Of a DNA stretch of 64,000 nt, positions 15,991-24,362 are shown one piece after another. Source of the DNA: an uncultured Acidobacteriaceae bacterium (GTDB lineage: Bacteria; Acidobacteriota; Terriglobia; Terriglobales; Acidobacteriaceae); the NCBI GenBank assembly GCA_903842065.1, contig CAIMKZ010000063.1, positions 62,001 through 126,000 on the forward strand. The letters run 5' to 3'. Each line of letters starts with the position of its first letter. Position 1 is the first letter of the stretch. The notes below the pieces were generated by a model, which saw only the letters and a list, made by a program, of their open reading frames with translations, was not told where the DNA came from and searched no databases. A program made the position numbers and the translations under genes.

Positions 15991-16746
15991 CTACGGCATG
16001 TAGAGGCCGCCGTTGACGTCGAGGGTGAAGCCGGTGATGTAGTCGGCGTCGCGGACGAGGAAGACTACGGCCTTGGCCATCTCTTCCGGGGTGGCGAGGC
16101 GGCGCAGCGGGATCTTGGCGCAGATCTTGTCGAGGACTTCCTGGGGCATTGCGCCGACCATCTCGGTGCCGGTGTAGCCGGGGGCAACGACGTTGGCGGT
16201 GATGCCGTCCTTGGCGAGCTCAAGGGCGAGGGACTTGGTGAAGGCGATGATGCCGCCCTTGCTGGCAGCGTAGTTGGACTGGCCGAATGCGCCGGTCTCG
16301 CCTACGATGGAGGCGATGTTGACGATGCGGCCGAACTTCTTCTCGACCATGGAGGGCATGGCGGCCTGGACGCAGTAGTAGGTGCCGTTGAGGTTGACGG
16401 AGATGACGGCTTCCCAGTCCTCGTCGGTCATTTTCTTCATGGTCTTGTCGCGGGTGATGCCGGCGTTGTTGATCAGGATGTCGATCTGGCCGAACTTCTC
16501 GATGGTGGCGGCGACGAGACGCCTGGCGTCTTCCTTTTTGGCCACGTCGCCCTGCATCATGAGGCACTCGACGCCGAGGGCGCGAATCTCAGCCGCGGTC
16601 TCTTCGGCCTTGGCGAGATTGCTGTTGTAGGTGACGGCGACGTTGGCGCCGTTCTTTGCCAGTTCGATGGCGATCGCTTTGCCGATTCCGCGCGATCCGC
16701 CGGTAACGATAGCAACTTTGCCCTTAAGAGAGTTCGGTTCCGCCAT
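15991..16746 (-). CDS. phaB: Acetoacetyl-CoA / 3-oxoacyl-ACP reductase (SDR)
   Basis: A 251-residue short-chain dehydrogenase with RBS AAGGAG 7 bases before the ATG. The NADPH motif TGGSRGIG lies at residues 15-22; NNAG, the catalytic Ser and YAASK follow. The C-terminal region VLDKICAKIPLRRL...GFTLDVNGGLYM closely resembles PhaB-type acetoacetyl-CoA reductases. It is the third gene of a minus-strand operon after 3-hydroxybutyrate dehydrogenase and a CoA transferase, which favours a C4 (3-hydroxybutyrate/acetoacetate) role over fatty acid synthesis. FabG activity cannot be excluded. No phaC or phaA is present in the window. Confidence 0.85.
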   Translation of the reverse strand: MAEPNSLKGKVAIVTGGSRGIGKAIAIELAKNGANVAVTYNSNLAKAEETAAEIRALGVECLMMQGDVAKKEDARRLVAATIEKFGQIDILINNAGITRDKTMKKMTDEDWEAVISVNLNGTYYCVQAAMPSMVEKKFGRIVNIASIVGETGAFGQSNYAASKGGIIAFTKSLALELAKDGITANVVAPGYTGTEMVGAMPQEVLDKICAKIPLRRLATPEEMAKAVVFLVRDADYITGFTLDVNGGLYMP

Positions 16747-16852
16747 GAGATGACTCCTTTACGTACTTTGAGTTCTGAAGCTGCCGATACAAGCGCCGGC
16801 GATGTGAGCCGGCAAGCGGATATGCTCCCAGGCCTCGCTCGGCCCGGGGCGG

Positions 16853-18898
16853 TTAATTCTTCTCGCCAGTCTCGAGTTCGATGAGGCGCTGGCTGGCCTC
16901 CTCTGCGTTCTCGTACATGTGAGGGACGACGTTGCGCTCGGTGAGCGCGTCGCCGATCTTCATGCGCGCGAAGCCGCTGGTGGTGTAGCGGGTGACGTCG
17001 GTATAACACTCGTCCATGAGCTTCTTGACCATGTCGGCATAGGATCCCAACAGCTCGGGCGAGATAGAGAAGTTGTCGTAGTTGACGATGGTGTAGACCT
17101 TGCCGGGGGCCTGCTTGAGACACTCGCGCACAGCCTGGTTGATGTTGTCGATCTGTGTTGTGCTGCGCACGGAGTAGCCTTCGAAGTTGACGAAGAAGAG
17201 GTTCTGCTTGCGGTCGTAGCTGAGCCGTTCCTCGAGAGGCAGGTCGAGCATGTCGTTGCGCAGGCCCATGGGGCCGGGCACAAAGATGCGCGAGTCCATC
17301 AGTTTTGGGTTGTTGACGATGGGCTTGAAGTCCATCAGGGCGAGGATGTCCTTTTCGAGGTCGATGCCCGGGGCGATCTCTATGAGTTCCAGGCCTCCAT
17401 CGACAAGGCGGAAGACGCCGCGCTCGGTAACGTAGAGCACGGGCTGGCCGCGCAGGCTGGCGTGCTTGCCGCTGTAGGTGAGGTGTTCGACCTGCTTGAG
17501 GAACTTTTTGGTGCGGCCTTCCTTGATGATCTGCACCTTTCCGCCGTCGAAGCTCATTTCAAGCGCACCGGCGGTAAAGGTTCCGCAGAAGACGAGTCGC
17601 TTGGCGTTCTGGCTGATGTTGATGAATCCGCCCATGCCAGCGAGTCGGGGACCGAACTTGCTTACGTTGAGGTTTCCTTCGCGGTCGGCCTGCGCGAGAC
17701 CGAGGAAGGCGATGTCGAGTCCGCCGCCGTCGTAGAAGTCGAACTGGTAAGGCTGATCGATGATGGCGTGCGCGTTGGTGGCCGCGCCGAAGTCGAGACC
17801 GCCGGCGGGAACGCCGCCGATGACGCCGGGCTCTGCGGTCAACGTGATGAGGTCGGTGACCTTCTCCTCGTTGGCCACGTTGGCCACGCCCTCAGGCATG
17901 CCGATACCGAGGTTGACGACGGAGTTTGTTTTGAGTTCGAAGGAAGAACGGCGGGCGATGATCTTGCGGGGCGACATCTCCATGGGAGCGATTGCGCCCA
18001 TGCGCGCATGGACTTCGCCGCTGAAGCCGGGATTGTAGACAGTGGCGAATGTCTGCCAGTGATAATCGGGCTTTTCCGCGACGACGACGCAATCGACGAG
18101 GATGCCGGGGATCTTGACGTTGCGCGGGTTGAGGGTGCCCTTCTCCGCGATGCGCTCGACCTGCACGATGACGATGCCGCCGGAGTTGTGCGCGGCCATG
18201 GCGATGGAGAGCATCTCGATGGTGAGGGCCTCGCGCTCCATGGAGACGTTGCCTTCCGGGTCGGCGGTAGTGCCGCGTATGATGCCGACGTTGATGGGGA
18301 AGGTTTTGTAGGAGATGTACTCCTGTCCGTCGAATTCGATCAGATCGACGAGGTCTTCCTTGGTGCGGTCGTTGATCTTTCCGCCGCCGTTGCGGGGATC
18401 GACGTAGGTTCCGATGCCGACCTTGCTGATGTGGCGGGGGCGATGCGCGGCGATGTCACGATACATGGCCGAGATGACGCCCTGGGGCAGATTGTATGCC
18501 TCGATCTGATTGCTTACGGCCAGAGCGCCGAGCTTGGGCACGAGACCCCAGTGGCCGCCGATGACGCGCTTGACCAGTCCCAGATGACCGAGATGATTGA
18601 GTCCGCGCTCTTTGCCGTCGCCCTGCCCGGCCGCATAGACCAGGGTGAGGTCGCGAGGGCGTCCGCCGCCGGGGCCGCCGTCTTCTTCCGAGGCGAGGAA
18701 CTGCTGTTCGATGGCGACGGCGATGGCTTCAGGGAAGGCGACGCCGACGAAGCCACCGGTGGCAACTGTATCTCCGCTGCGAATGAGGCGCACAGCCTCG
18801 GCGGCGGTGACGACCTTGTTCCGCTCAGGAGAACGCGTTGCGGATAGCTTAACGATTGGGTGTATGTGAGGGGTGGAGTTCTCAGGATCGGTAGGCAT
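16853..18898 (-). CDS. Large acyl-CoA:acetate/3-oxoacid CoA transferase with C-terminal extension
   Basis: A 681-residue single-chain CoA transferase; start at ATG 18898, 6-7 bases after AAGGGGAA. An in-frame start 14 codons upstream lacks an RBS. The alpha-like half is at residues 25-310, opening with [23 protein letters not shown]. The beta-like half has the catalytic glutamate in [10 protein letters not shown] (Glu336). This matches YdiF/propionate-CoA-transferase architecture, but those proteins are about 520-560 residues. Here about 140 residues follow, starting near [11 protein letters not shown], with a region [12 protein letters not shown] and [12 protein letters not shown]. It is flanked by bdhA and phaB, so acetoacetate/3-hydroxybutyrate activation is likely. 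Confidence 0.83.
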   Translation of the reverse strand: MPTDPENSTPHIHPIVKLSATRSPERNKVVTAAEAVRLIRSGDTVATGGFVGVAFPEAIAVAIEQQFLASEEDGGPGGGRPRDLTLVYAAGQGDGKERGLNHLGHLGLVKRVIGGHWGLVPKLGALAVSNQIEAYNLPQGVISAMYRDIAAHRPRHISKVGIGTYVDPRNGGGKINDRTKEDLVDLIEFDGQEYISYKTFPINVGIIRGTTADPEGNVSMEREALTIEMLSIAMAAHNSGGIVIVQVERIAEKGTLNPRNVKIPGILVDCVVVAEKPDYHWQTFATVYNPGFSGEVHARMGAIAPMEMSPRKIIARRSSFELKTNSVVNLGIGMPEGVANVANEEKVTDLITLTAEPGVIGGVPAGGLDFGAATNAHAIIDQPYQFDFYDGGGLDIAFLGLAQADREGNLNVSKFGPRLAGMGGFINISQNAKRLVFCGTFTAGALEMSFDGGKVQIIKEGRTKKFLKQVEHLTYSGKHASLRGQPVLYVTERGVFRLVDGGLELIEIAPGIDLEKDILALMDFKPIVNNPKLMDSRIFVPGPMGLRNDMLDLPLEERLSYDRKQNLFFVNFEGYSVRSTTQIDNINQAVRECLKQAPGKVYTIVNYDNFSISPELLGSYADMVKKLMDECYTDVTRYTTSGFARMKIGDALTERNVVPHMYENAEEASQRLIELETGEKN

Positions 18899-18922
18899 AT
18901 AAGTTCCCCTTGCGAATCTTGC

Positions 18923-18944
18923 GGGCGTGCCTTTCGGCACGCCC
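18923..18944. repeat. Intercistronic hairpin between bdhA and the CoA transferase
   Basis: GGGCGTGCC pairs with GGCACGCCC around TTTC in the 59-base gap. No U-tract lies on the minus strand, so it may tune mRNA stability rather than terminate. Confidence 0.45.
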
Positions 18945-18957
18945 TTTGGTGTTCGTA

Positions 18958-19731
18958 TTAGCGGGCCATCCAGCCCAGATCGATGTCGATGGTGCCGCCG
19001 GTGATGCCGGAGGCGGTGTCGGAGCAGAGGAACTGAACGACGCCGGCGACTTCGCTGGGATCGAGGAGGCGCTTGATGGCGGCCGGCTCGAGCATGATCT
19101 TCTTGATCACATCTTCTTCGGAGATGTTGTTGGAGATGGCCTGGTTGGCGATCTGCTTGTCGACGAGCGGAGTGCGGACGTAGGCGGGGCAGATGGCGTT
19201 GCAGGTGATTCCGTTCTCAGCCTGCTCGAGGGCGACGGTCTTGGTAAGGCCGATGACGCCGTGCTTGGCGGAGATGTAGGCGACCTTGAATGGCGAGGCG
19301 ACCTTGGCGTGGATGGAGGCGACGTTGATGACGCGTCCCCACTTGTTCTTGATCATGTGCGGGAGCGAGTACTTGGTGCACAGGAAAGCGCCGGTGAGCA
19401 TGACGCCGATGAGCAGGTTCCAGCGATCCTCAGGGAAGTCGATGATGGGTGCGACGTGCTGGAGGCCGGCGTTGTTGACGAGTACGTCGAGACGGCCGTA
19501 CTTGGCGACGGTGGCCTCGGTGAGCGCTTTAACCTGTTCGGGATCGGAGACGCTGGTCTTGACGAACATGCCTTCAAGGCCGGCCGCTTTCAGATTCGCC
19601 TCGGCCTTTTCGCCGCCGGCTACGTCCATGTCGGCGATGACGCACTTTGCGCCCGCCTTGGCAAGCCCCTCGACGCATGCCCAGCCGATGCCACTTGCGC
19701 CGCCAGTTACGATTGCAACTTTACCCTTCAT
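18958..19731 (-). CDS. bdhA: D-3-hydroxybutyrate dehydrogenase
   Basis: A 257-residue SDR protein with AAGGAG 8 bases before the ATG. The cofactor motif TGGASGIG is at residues 9-16, [11 protein letters not shown] follows, and the active-site block is [28 protein letters not shown] and the C-terminal [10 protein letters not shown] are characteristic of NAD-dependent 3-hydroxybutyrate dehydrogenases (EC 1.1.1.30), which interconvert 3-hydroxybutyrate and acetoacetate. It is the first gene of the bdhA-CoA transferase-phaB operon, which links storage or ketone-body turnover with CoA activation. Confidence 0.9.
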   Translation of the reverse strand: MKGKVAIVTGGASGIGWACVEGLAKAGAKCVIADMDVAGGEKAEANLKAAGLEGMFVKTSVSDPEQVKALTEATVAKYGRLDVLVNNAGLQHVAPIIDFPEDRWNLLIGVMLTGAFLCTKYSLPHMIKNKWGRVINVASIHAKVASPFKVAYISAKHGVIGLTKTVALEQAENGITCNAICPAYVRTPLVDKQIANQAISNNISEEDVIKKIMLEPAAIKRLLDPSEVAGVVQFLCSDTASGITGGTIDIDLGWMAR

Positions 19732-20183
19732 AATGCGCTCCTTCGGAACTTACCTTCCGCGGGGTTTGACTTAGTTCTGACTTTGAGTGCGCAAGCTACA
19801 CGCACCTGCTGCTGTTGAAGCCCCCTCGTTCGATGGCAATTACTAACTGCCAGCCGTCGCCGATCCAAGGGCACGCCATGGGTGGTATGCGCCGTTGCTT
19901 CTGGCATAAATTAGTAACCGGAGCACGACGACCAGCATCCCCGATCCGTTGGCCGAGAGCGATGGCACAGCCACCTACGTCTGCTATCGCCACGTTGCAA
20001 GCCAACTCTGCTGAAAGCAGAAAGGATTATCGTGGCCAGCTATCTGAAAACTTAAGCAATGTATCGAACTGCCAAGATACGACTGGCAGTGACCGCTATC
20101 ACGCCGATACCGGATAGGCACACCGCGTTGCGCCTAGTGGGACGGGGAACCGTGAGGGCTGGTACGGGTTGGGGTTTGTGCTA

Positions 20184-20226
20184 CCCCACCCTAGCTGCAA
20201 AAACAATAGCGCGGCGAGGGTGGGGC
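20184..20226. repeat. Dispersed hairpin repeat (CCCCACCCT type)
   Basis: CCCCACCCT (20184-20192) pairs with AGGGTGGGG (20218-20226), followed by CACC. The TGGGGCACC tail is shared with the CCCAGGT-type hairpins elsewhere in the window. Confidence 0.55.
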
Positions 20227-20273
20227 ACCGATCTTTGTCGTGGGTTGAGAGTGGCGGGTTGGGGGTGTGTTTT

Positions 20274-20302
20274 CCCAGGTGCGCAAAAGCCAGGCACCTG
20301 GG
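20274..20302. repeat. Dispersed hairpin repeat (CCCAGGT type)
   Basis: CCCAGGTGC pairs with GCACCTGGG and continues GGCAGCC-A-GAAT. The copy at 24243-24271 has the same arms and the same right flank, while the loop differs. Confidence 0.7.
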
Positions 20303-20331
20303 GCAGCCAGAATGATTGCCGCAAAAGCAAA

Positions 20332-20362
20332 GGCCCCGAATTCCGTGGCGGGATCCGGGGCC
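20332..20362 (-). terminator. Terminator of the acetate permease gene
   Basis: GGCCCCG...CGGGGCC hairpin lies 17 bases after the satP stop on the minus strand, followed on that strand by TTTGCTTTTGC. Confidence 0.6.
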
Positions 20363-20378
20363 GGAAGAAGGATCGGAA

Positions 20379-20957
20379 CTACTTGGCCATGGGTCCGAGC
20401 GGGCAGACGGTGCGTCCGTAGACCTCGTTGATGACCTGGGCCAGACCGGTGTAGATGGCGGAGAAGCCGCAGACCAGGCCTTCCCATCCGGCGATGTGGG
20501 TGATGGTTTCGTTGCCGGTGGCGTCGCCGACGGCGAGCAGGATGAAGAGGATGACGAGCGTGCCGAAGACGAACTGGAGGGCGCGGCTGAGCTTGAAGGT
20601 TCCTATGAAGAGGACGAGGGAGACCAGTCCCCACATGAGGAGGAATGCTGGGAATGCGAAGTCTTTACCGGGTCCCGGAACTCCGAGCGAGGTCTTGGGC
20701 ATGAGGAGGAACGCGACGAGCGTGATCCAGAACGCGCCGTAGCTGGTGAAGGCGGTGGCGGCGAAGGTGTTGCCCTTCTTCCACTCCTGAGTGCCGGCGA
20801 TCATCTGGGCGATGCCGCCGAAGATCAGTCCCATGGAGAGAATCATGGAGTCGAGCGGGTAGAAGCCAGCGTTGTGGAAGTTCAGCATAACCGTGGTCAT
20901 GCCGAATGCCAGGAGCCCGAGCGGGGCGGGATTGCCGGTGTTTGCGTTATCTGACAT
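20379..20957 (-). CDS. satP: Acetate/succinate permease, GPR1/FUN34/YaaH family
   Basis: A 192-residue integral membrane protein with RBS AGGAG 8 bases before the ATG. The family signature [14 protein letters not shown] is at residues 9-22. About six transmembrane helices can be traced, and an [12 protein letters not shown] segment lies near the C-terminus. Members are proton-coupled transporters of acetate and other short monocarboxylates. It lies between the 3-hydroxybutyrate operon and the porin, consistent with C2/C4 acid exchange. It is monocistronic, with its own terminator. Confidence 0.92.
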   Translation of the reverse strand: MSDNANTGNPAPLGLLAFGMTTVMLNFHNAGFYPLDSMILSMGLIFGGIAQMIAGTQEWKKGNTFAATAFTSYGAFWITLVAFLLMPKTSLGVPGPGKDFAFPAFLLMWGLVSLVLFIGTFKLSRALQFVFGTLVILFILLAVGDATGNETITHIAGWEGLVCGFSAIYTGLAQVINEVYGRTVCPLGPMAK

Positions 20958-20999
20958 TGAAATTACTCCTGGATAAAGATGGGCCTATCGCGGCCTTGA

Positions 21000-21323
21000 T
21001 TACGACAGACGGCGCGCGCGCAGAGCGGGATCGCTCGATCCACCCGCAGGCGCCCGTGCCGCGAGGGCCTGTTTCCAGTGCTCGCGGGAGATCCCTTTTT
21101 TGAGGAAATCGCCACCATAGTACCTTCCGCTGTGTACGACTGACCACTGGGTTGGCGGGGCTAGGTGCAGGATTTTGCCGTTGGATACCACAGTGCGGTA
21201 AGCGTGGAGGGGGCTATGACGCGCATCCATGCTGTAGGGAAAGAAGGTTTGCAGCCTCTGAGGGTATTTTTCTAAGCAGGCGTCGGGGTATGACTCTTGC
21301 AGTGTGGCTTGTATACGCGTCAT
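21000..21323 (-). CDS. Possible small protein (doubtful)
   Basis: A 107-codon open frame in the 560-base gap between satP and the porin gene. Its composition is protein-like in the middle (RTVVSNGKILHLAPPTQWSVV, SGRYYGGDFLKKGI), but no domain is recognised. There is no clear ribosome binding site, and it would overlap the porin promoter region. The remaining bases of the gap (21324-21518) show no feature beyond being AT-richer around 21355-21375. Confidence 0.25.
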   Translation of the reverse strand: MTRIQATLQESYPDACLEKYPQRLQTFFPYSMDARHSPLHAYRTVVSNGKILHLAPPTQWSVVHSGRYYGGDFLKKGISREHWKQALAARAPAGGSSDPALRARRLS

Positions 21324-21518
21324 CCCGCATTTCAACACGCGGGTTCGCATGTCACATACAGTCAATATTTTGCTTTGGTACGATGAGCCGGAAATCCGGA
21401 AAAACTGGGGATTGACTGATTCCGGCGCGCTAGCCAGATGTTGTCCTGCGCTATTTCTCTCCCGGACAGGCTGGCAGGAATCGAATCGACCCAATCCAAT
21501 CCGCAAGCAGGGAGAACG

Positions 21519-23471
21519 ATGGTGCAGAAACAGGGCTGCTCATTTCAAAGAGCATTGATATCTGTCTTACTTGTGGTCGCGCTGGCTGCGCTGGCCGTAA
21601 CCGCCGCGCAGGCGCAGAGCAGTGCATCCGGCTCGAAGCCGAATCCGCTGGCCGAGATCCTGGCGAAGAAGGGCGTGCTGACGCAGGACGAGCTCAAGCA
21701 GATTGAGAGCGCGCCGGCGCAGCAGGCCGACAGCGTGATGGCTCGGATTCTGCTCGACAAGGGTGTGCTGTCGAAGGCCGAGTACGAACAGATCGCGGGC
21801 GCAGCTCCGGCTGCCGCGCCGCAGACCATCAATGTGACGGTGCAGGCGACTACTACTCCGGCGTCATCGGGCGCGCAGCCGACGACCATGGTTGTGACCG
21901 CAACTGCTGCTCCGGCTAATGCTGCACCTGCGAAGCCCGCTGCTCCGGCTGCAACCGCGACCGTTTCTTCAAGTGCCTCGGCCGCACCGGTTCCTGCCGC
22001 GAAGCCTGCCACTCCGGCAGCGCCTCCGGTGATCGCCGCGATTACGCCGATCCGCATGCTGCCCGTGGGCGGCGTGAAGAGCGACTCGATCGTGGCCGCA
22101 TTCAAGGCCAACGGCGTCAGCTATGCGCCTTATGGTTTTGTCAGGGCTACGCTGGTTCGTGACAGCTCCGATCCCGGTTCCGACGATTTTCCGATGCCGG
22201 GCTTCCTGACGGATACGGGTCCGGAGGGAGCGCCTGAGGTTCACCTCAAAGTTCGCAACACGCGCATGGGCCTGAACCTTGGCTGGGCCGACACCAACCA
22301 GAAGCTGAATCTGACCGGCAAGATCGAGCTCGACTTCGAGGGCAACTTCAACCGGTCCGACAACCGCAATATTTCGTCGATCCGCTCGAGCAACCCGTCG
22401 ATCCGCCTGGCCTGGGGCCGCATGGACTACATGCCGAACGCGAAGAACACTTATTCGGCGCTCTTCGGCCAGGACTGGACTCCGTTCACTTCCTCGACGT
22501 TGCCCAACATTCTTGAGGCGACGGGCTACGGAATCGCCTTCGGCGTTCTGTGGGAGCGCACGCAGCAGTTCCGTGTGGGCTACACGCACAAGTTCGACAA
22601 GTTCCAGATCATGCCGGAGTTCGCGGTTACCATGCCTTCGTCCGGTCTGACGCCTTCGGCGGCGAACCTGTCGATGCAACTGGGTTACGGCGAGCGACAA
22701 GGTCCGGATGCGAACCGGCCTGGACTCGAAGGCCGCATCGTAGGGCAGTGGCAGCTCGATCACGCGCCGGGCGTTCCTCCGGCGCAGATCATCCTGAGCG
22801 GCGAGAACGGATCGCGCAAGGCGGTAGTGCTTGCCTCCGCGGTGCCGACGGCTTACCAGAAGACCTTTGCGACCGGCGCCACGGTCGGCAGCAGCACCAA
22901 GGGCTGGACTGCGGAGTGGCAACTGCCGACTCGCTTCTTCACGCTGACTGGCAGGTTTTATAGCGGTTCAGACCTGCGGTTCTTCTTCGGCGGGCAGCTC
23001 TACAGCAACTACAACGACACGGCGGGTCTGACCAGCCTTTCGTCGGTGACTTCGGTTGACGGCGCTTCAACGGTGATCTTTGGAACCAACGCCCAAGGCC
23101 AGCAGGTGGTTGCACCGCAGCGGCCGGTACGCGCAGAGGGCGGATGGGCGCAGATCGGCTTCCCGCTGTCGCGCATCTTCAAGGCGAATCCCACGGGCCG
23201 CAACACCGGGTGGACGCTCTACGCGATGTACGGCGTGGATCAGGCCAAGACTCGGGACCTGAACAAGATCGGCGGCGCGACGCGGCGCTACGGAACGATG
23301 GCCGTGGGCACGCTGAACTACACGGTCAATCGCTGGCTCGCGTTCTCGTTCGAGCAGTCGCTCTACACGACGCACGCGAATCCCCAGCAGACGCTGCCTA
23401 TCTTCCGGGGAGTGCCGTCGCGGCAGTGGAACGATGTGCGCACGGAGTTTGGGCCGACGTTTACGTTCTAG
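21519..23471 (+). CDS. Outer-membrane porin-like protein with N-terminal helical repeats
   Basis: A 650-residue protein; start at the ATG after GGGAGAACG. The signal peptide ends near AAQAQ (residue 33). Residues 40-90 contain two copies of a short helical unit: ILAKKGVLTQDELKQIE and ILLDKGVLSKAEYEQIA. These are followed by a Thr/Ala/Pro-rich linker of about 90 residues. The rest (from about residue 190) alternates in the manner of a beta-barrel, with RMGLNLGW, LTGKIELDFEGNF and WGRMDY. It ends TEFGPTFTF with a C-terminal Phe for BAM recognition. The periplasmic N-terminal segment may tether to peptidoglycan or form an oligomer. Substrate unknown. Confidence 0.85.
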   Translation: MVQKQGCSFQRALISVLLVVALAALAVTAAQAQSSASGSKPNPLAEILAKKGVLTQDELKQIESAPAQQADSVMARILLDKGVLSKAEYEQIAGAAPAAAPQTINVTVQATTTPASSGAQPTTMVVTATAAPANAAPAKPAAPAATATVSSSASAAPVPAAKPATPAAPPVIAAITPIRMLPVGGVKSDSIVAAFKANGVSYAPYGFVRATLVRDSSDPGSDDFPMPGFLTDTGPEGAPEVHLKVRNTRMGLNLGWADTNQKLNLTGKIELDFEGNFNRSDNRNISSIRSSNPSIRLAWGRMDYMPNAKNTYSALFGQDWTPFTSSTLPNILEATGYGIAFGVLWERTQQFRVGYTHKFDKFQIMPEFAVTMPSSGLTPSAANLSMQLGYGERQGPDANRPGLEGRIVGQWQLDHAPGVPPAQIILSGENGSRKAVVLASAVPTAYQKTFATGATVGSSTKGWTAEWQLPTRFFTLTGRFYSGSDLRFFFGGQLYSNYNDTAGLTSLSSVTSVDGASTVIFGTNAQGQQVVAPQRPVRAEGGWAQIGFPLSRIFKANPTGRNTGWTLYAMYGVDQAKTRDLNKIGGATRRYGTMAVGTLNYTVNRWLAFSFEQSLYTTHANPQQTLPIFRGVPSRQWNDVRTEFGPTFTF

Positions 23472-23493
23472 CGTTAGTTGGATAGATACTTTG

Positions 23494-23526
23494 ATCCCCG
23501 GTCTCGCGTTCGAGACCGGGGATTTT
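23494..23526 (+). terminator. Intrinsic terminator of the porin gene
   Basis: GATCCCCGGTCTCG pairs with CGAGACCGGGAT (one bulged C) around a short loop and runs into TTTTG, 23 bases after the stop. Confidence 0.75.
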
Positions 23527-23558
23527 GTGTGTGTGGGTTGAGGCAAGTGTCGATCCTT

Positions 23559-23594
23559 CCCAGGTCTGCTCCGCTGCGGCGGACCAGACCTGGG
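23559..23594. repeat. Dispersed hairpin repeat (CCCAGGT type)
   Basis: CCCAGGTCTG pairs with CAGACCTGGG around a loop rich in GC, then continues GGCACCC. Same family as 20274-20302, 24243-24271 and 60955-60980. Confidence 0.65.
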
Positions 23595-23699
23595 GCACCC
23601 GGTACCCGCCATAATTACAGATATCCAAAACTAACCAGATGTGGAGATAGATACAGACGAAAGCAGCCACTCTCGTAGATAGCGATCCCGGTAGAGTGT

Positions 23700-24035
23700 C
23701 TACGACAGCCGAGAGCGTTCCTGCAGTTTTTCATTGCGAGCGGATACAGCGATTGCAGCCCAAATGGCGGGGGCCACGTACCAGGAAATTGCGTAGATAA
23801 CCACTACGTAGAAAATATTTTGCTCAATGTCTAGGGTTCGCTCACTATCAGGCACTTTCAGCATTAAGTAAAGTAAGGTGACGGGCACGATGCTGACGAT
23901 AAACATTACTATTGCGCCGAGTTTCGAGGAATACAGCAATCCGAACGGGCCAAATAAAAATGCGAGCAGAATCCCGATTCCCATGTTCTTGGGTTTGGCA
24001 ACAACAACTACTGGAGAGGTCTGTCCATCAGGCAT
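23700..24035 (-). CDS. Small inner-membrane protein
   Basis: A 111-residue protein with RBS AAGGGG before the ATG. Three hydrophobic helices are visible: IGILLAFLFGPFGLLY, AIVMFIVSIVPVTLLYL and FYVVVIYAISWYVAPAIWAA. A short charged loop and a basic tail (ARNEKLQERSRLS) are also present. The GPFGLLYSSKLGAI turn resembles TM2-like small membrane proteins. Base composition is lower in GC than neighbours. Function unknown; monocistronic. Confidence 0.65.
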   Translation of the reverse strand: MPDGQTSPVVVVAKPKNMGIGILLAFLFGPFGLLYSSKLGAIVMFIVSIVPVTLLYLMLKVPDSERTLDIEQNIFYVVVIYAISWYVAPAIWAAIAVSARNEKLQERSRLS

Positions 24036-24170
24036 ACGTCGTCCCCTTAGATGAGTATCTTTCCTGCGGCGAAATTCAAATCGAGTCGGATCGGGGCCCG
24101 AGTCTTCCTGTAAGACAAGTCAGATAGCAAGTCCGACGCGCAAAAGCTTTGTCATGGAAAGTGACGCGAT

Positions 24171-24197
24171 TCTCTCTCTCTCTCTCTCTCTCTCTCT
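24171..24197. repeat. (TC)13 microsatellite
   Basis: Twenty-seven bases of uninterrupted TC dinucleotide in the noncoding gap between the small membrane gene and the terminator of the MaoC-transacylase gene. It is unusual in a high-GC bacterial genome. Confidence 0.9.
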
Positions 24198-24242
24198 GTC
24201 AAGAATATTCTTGAAATATATGGCATGCTGAAGGCTTAACTT

Positions 24243-24271
24243 CCCAGGTGCCCGAGGGCGAGGCACCTGGG
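24243..24271. repeat. Dispersed hairpin repeat (CCCAGGT type)
   Basis: A perfect 10-bp stem CCCAGGTGCC/GGCACCTGGG with loop CGAGGGCGA, followed by GGCAGCCGGAAT. It nearly duplicates 20274-20302. Confidence 0.75.
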
Positions 24272-24302
24272 GCAGCCGGAATTAGTGGTTCGTTTGAAGG
24301 CA

Positions 24303-24347
24303 AAACACCACGGCCGCACTCGATTGTCGAGTGCGGCCGTGGTGTTT
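24303..24347 (-). terminator. Long perfect hairpin terminator
   Basis: A 21-bp perfect stem starting AAACACCACGGCCGCACTCG with a 3-base loop lies 16 bases after the stop of the MaoC-transacylase gene (minus strand), with TTTTG following on that strand. Confidence 0.85.
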
Positions 24348-24362
24348 GTGGATTGAAGTGTT

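Larger units (their letters stand above)
19732..20378. other. Intergenic region with two repeat hairpins and no gene
   Basis: About 650 bases. The bdhA promoter should lie in 19732-19900. Further right are two palindromes of the dispersed repeat family: CCCCACCCT...AGGGTGGGG at 20184-20226 and CCCAGGTGC...GCACCTGGG at 20274-20302. The satP terminator at 20332-20362 follows. No open frame here has a credible start. Confidence 0.55.

Noticed and set aside
15979..16884. Plus-strand frame of 301 codons
   Set aside because: Antisense shadow of phaB. No ribosome binding site and no recognisable motif.
16919..18847. Very long open frame (642 codons) on the plus strand
   Set aside because: It is antisense to the CoA transferase and reflects its GC-rich third positions. 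The protein is Asp/Gly/Val-rich with no domain.
24171..24197. TC tract as part of a CRISPR-like repeat array
   Set aside because: It is a simple dinucleotide repeat with no spacers. No repeat-spacer structure occurs anywhere in the window.
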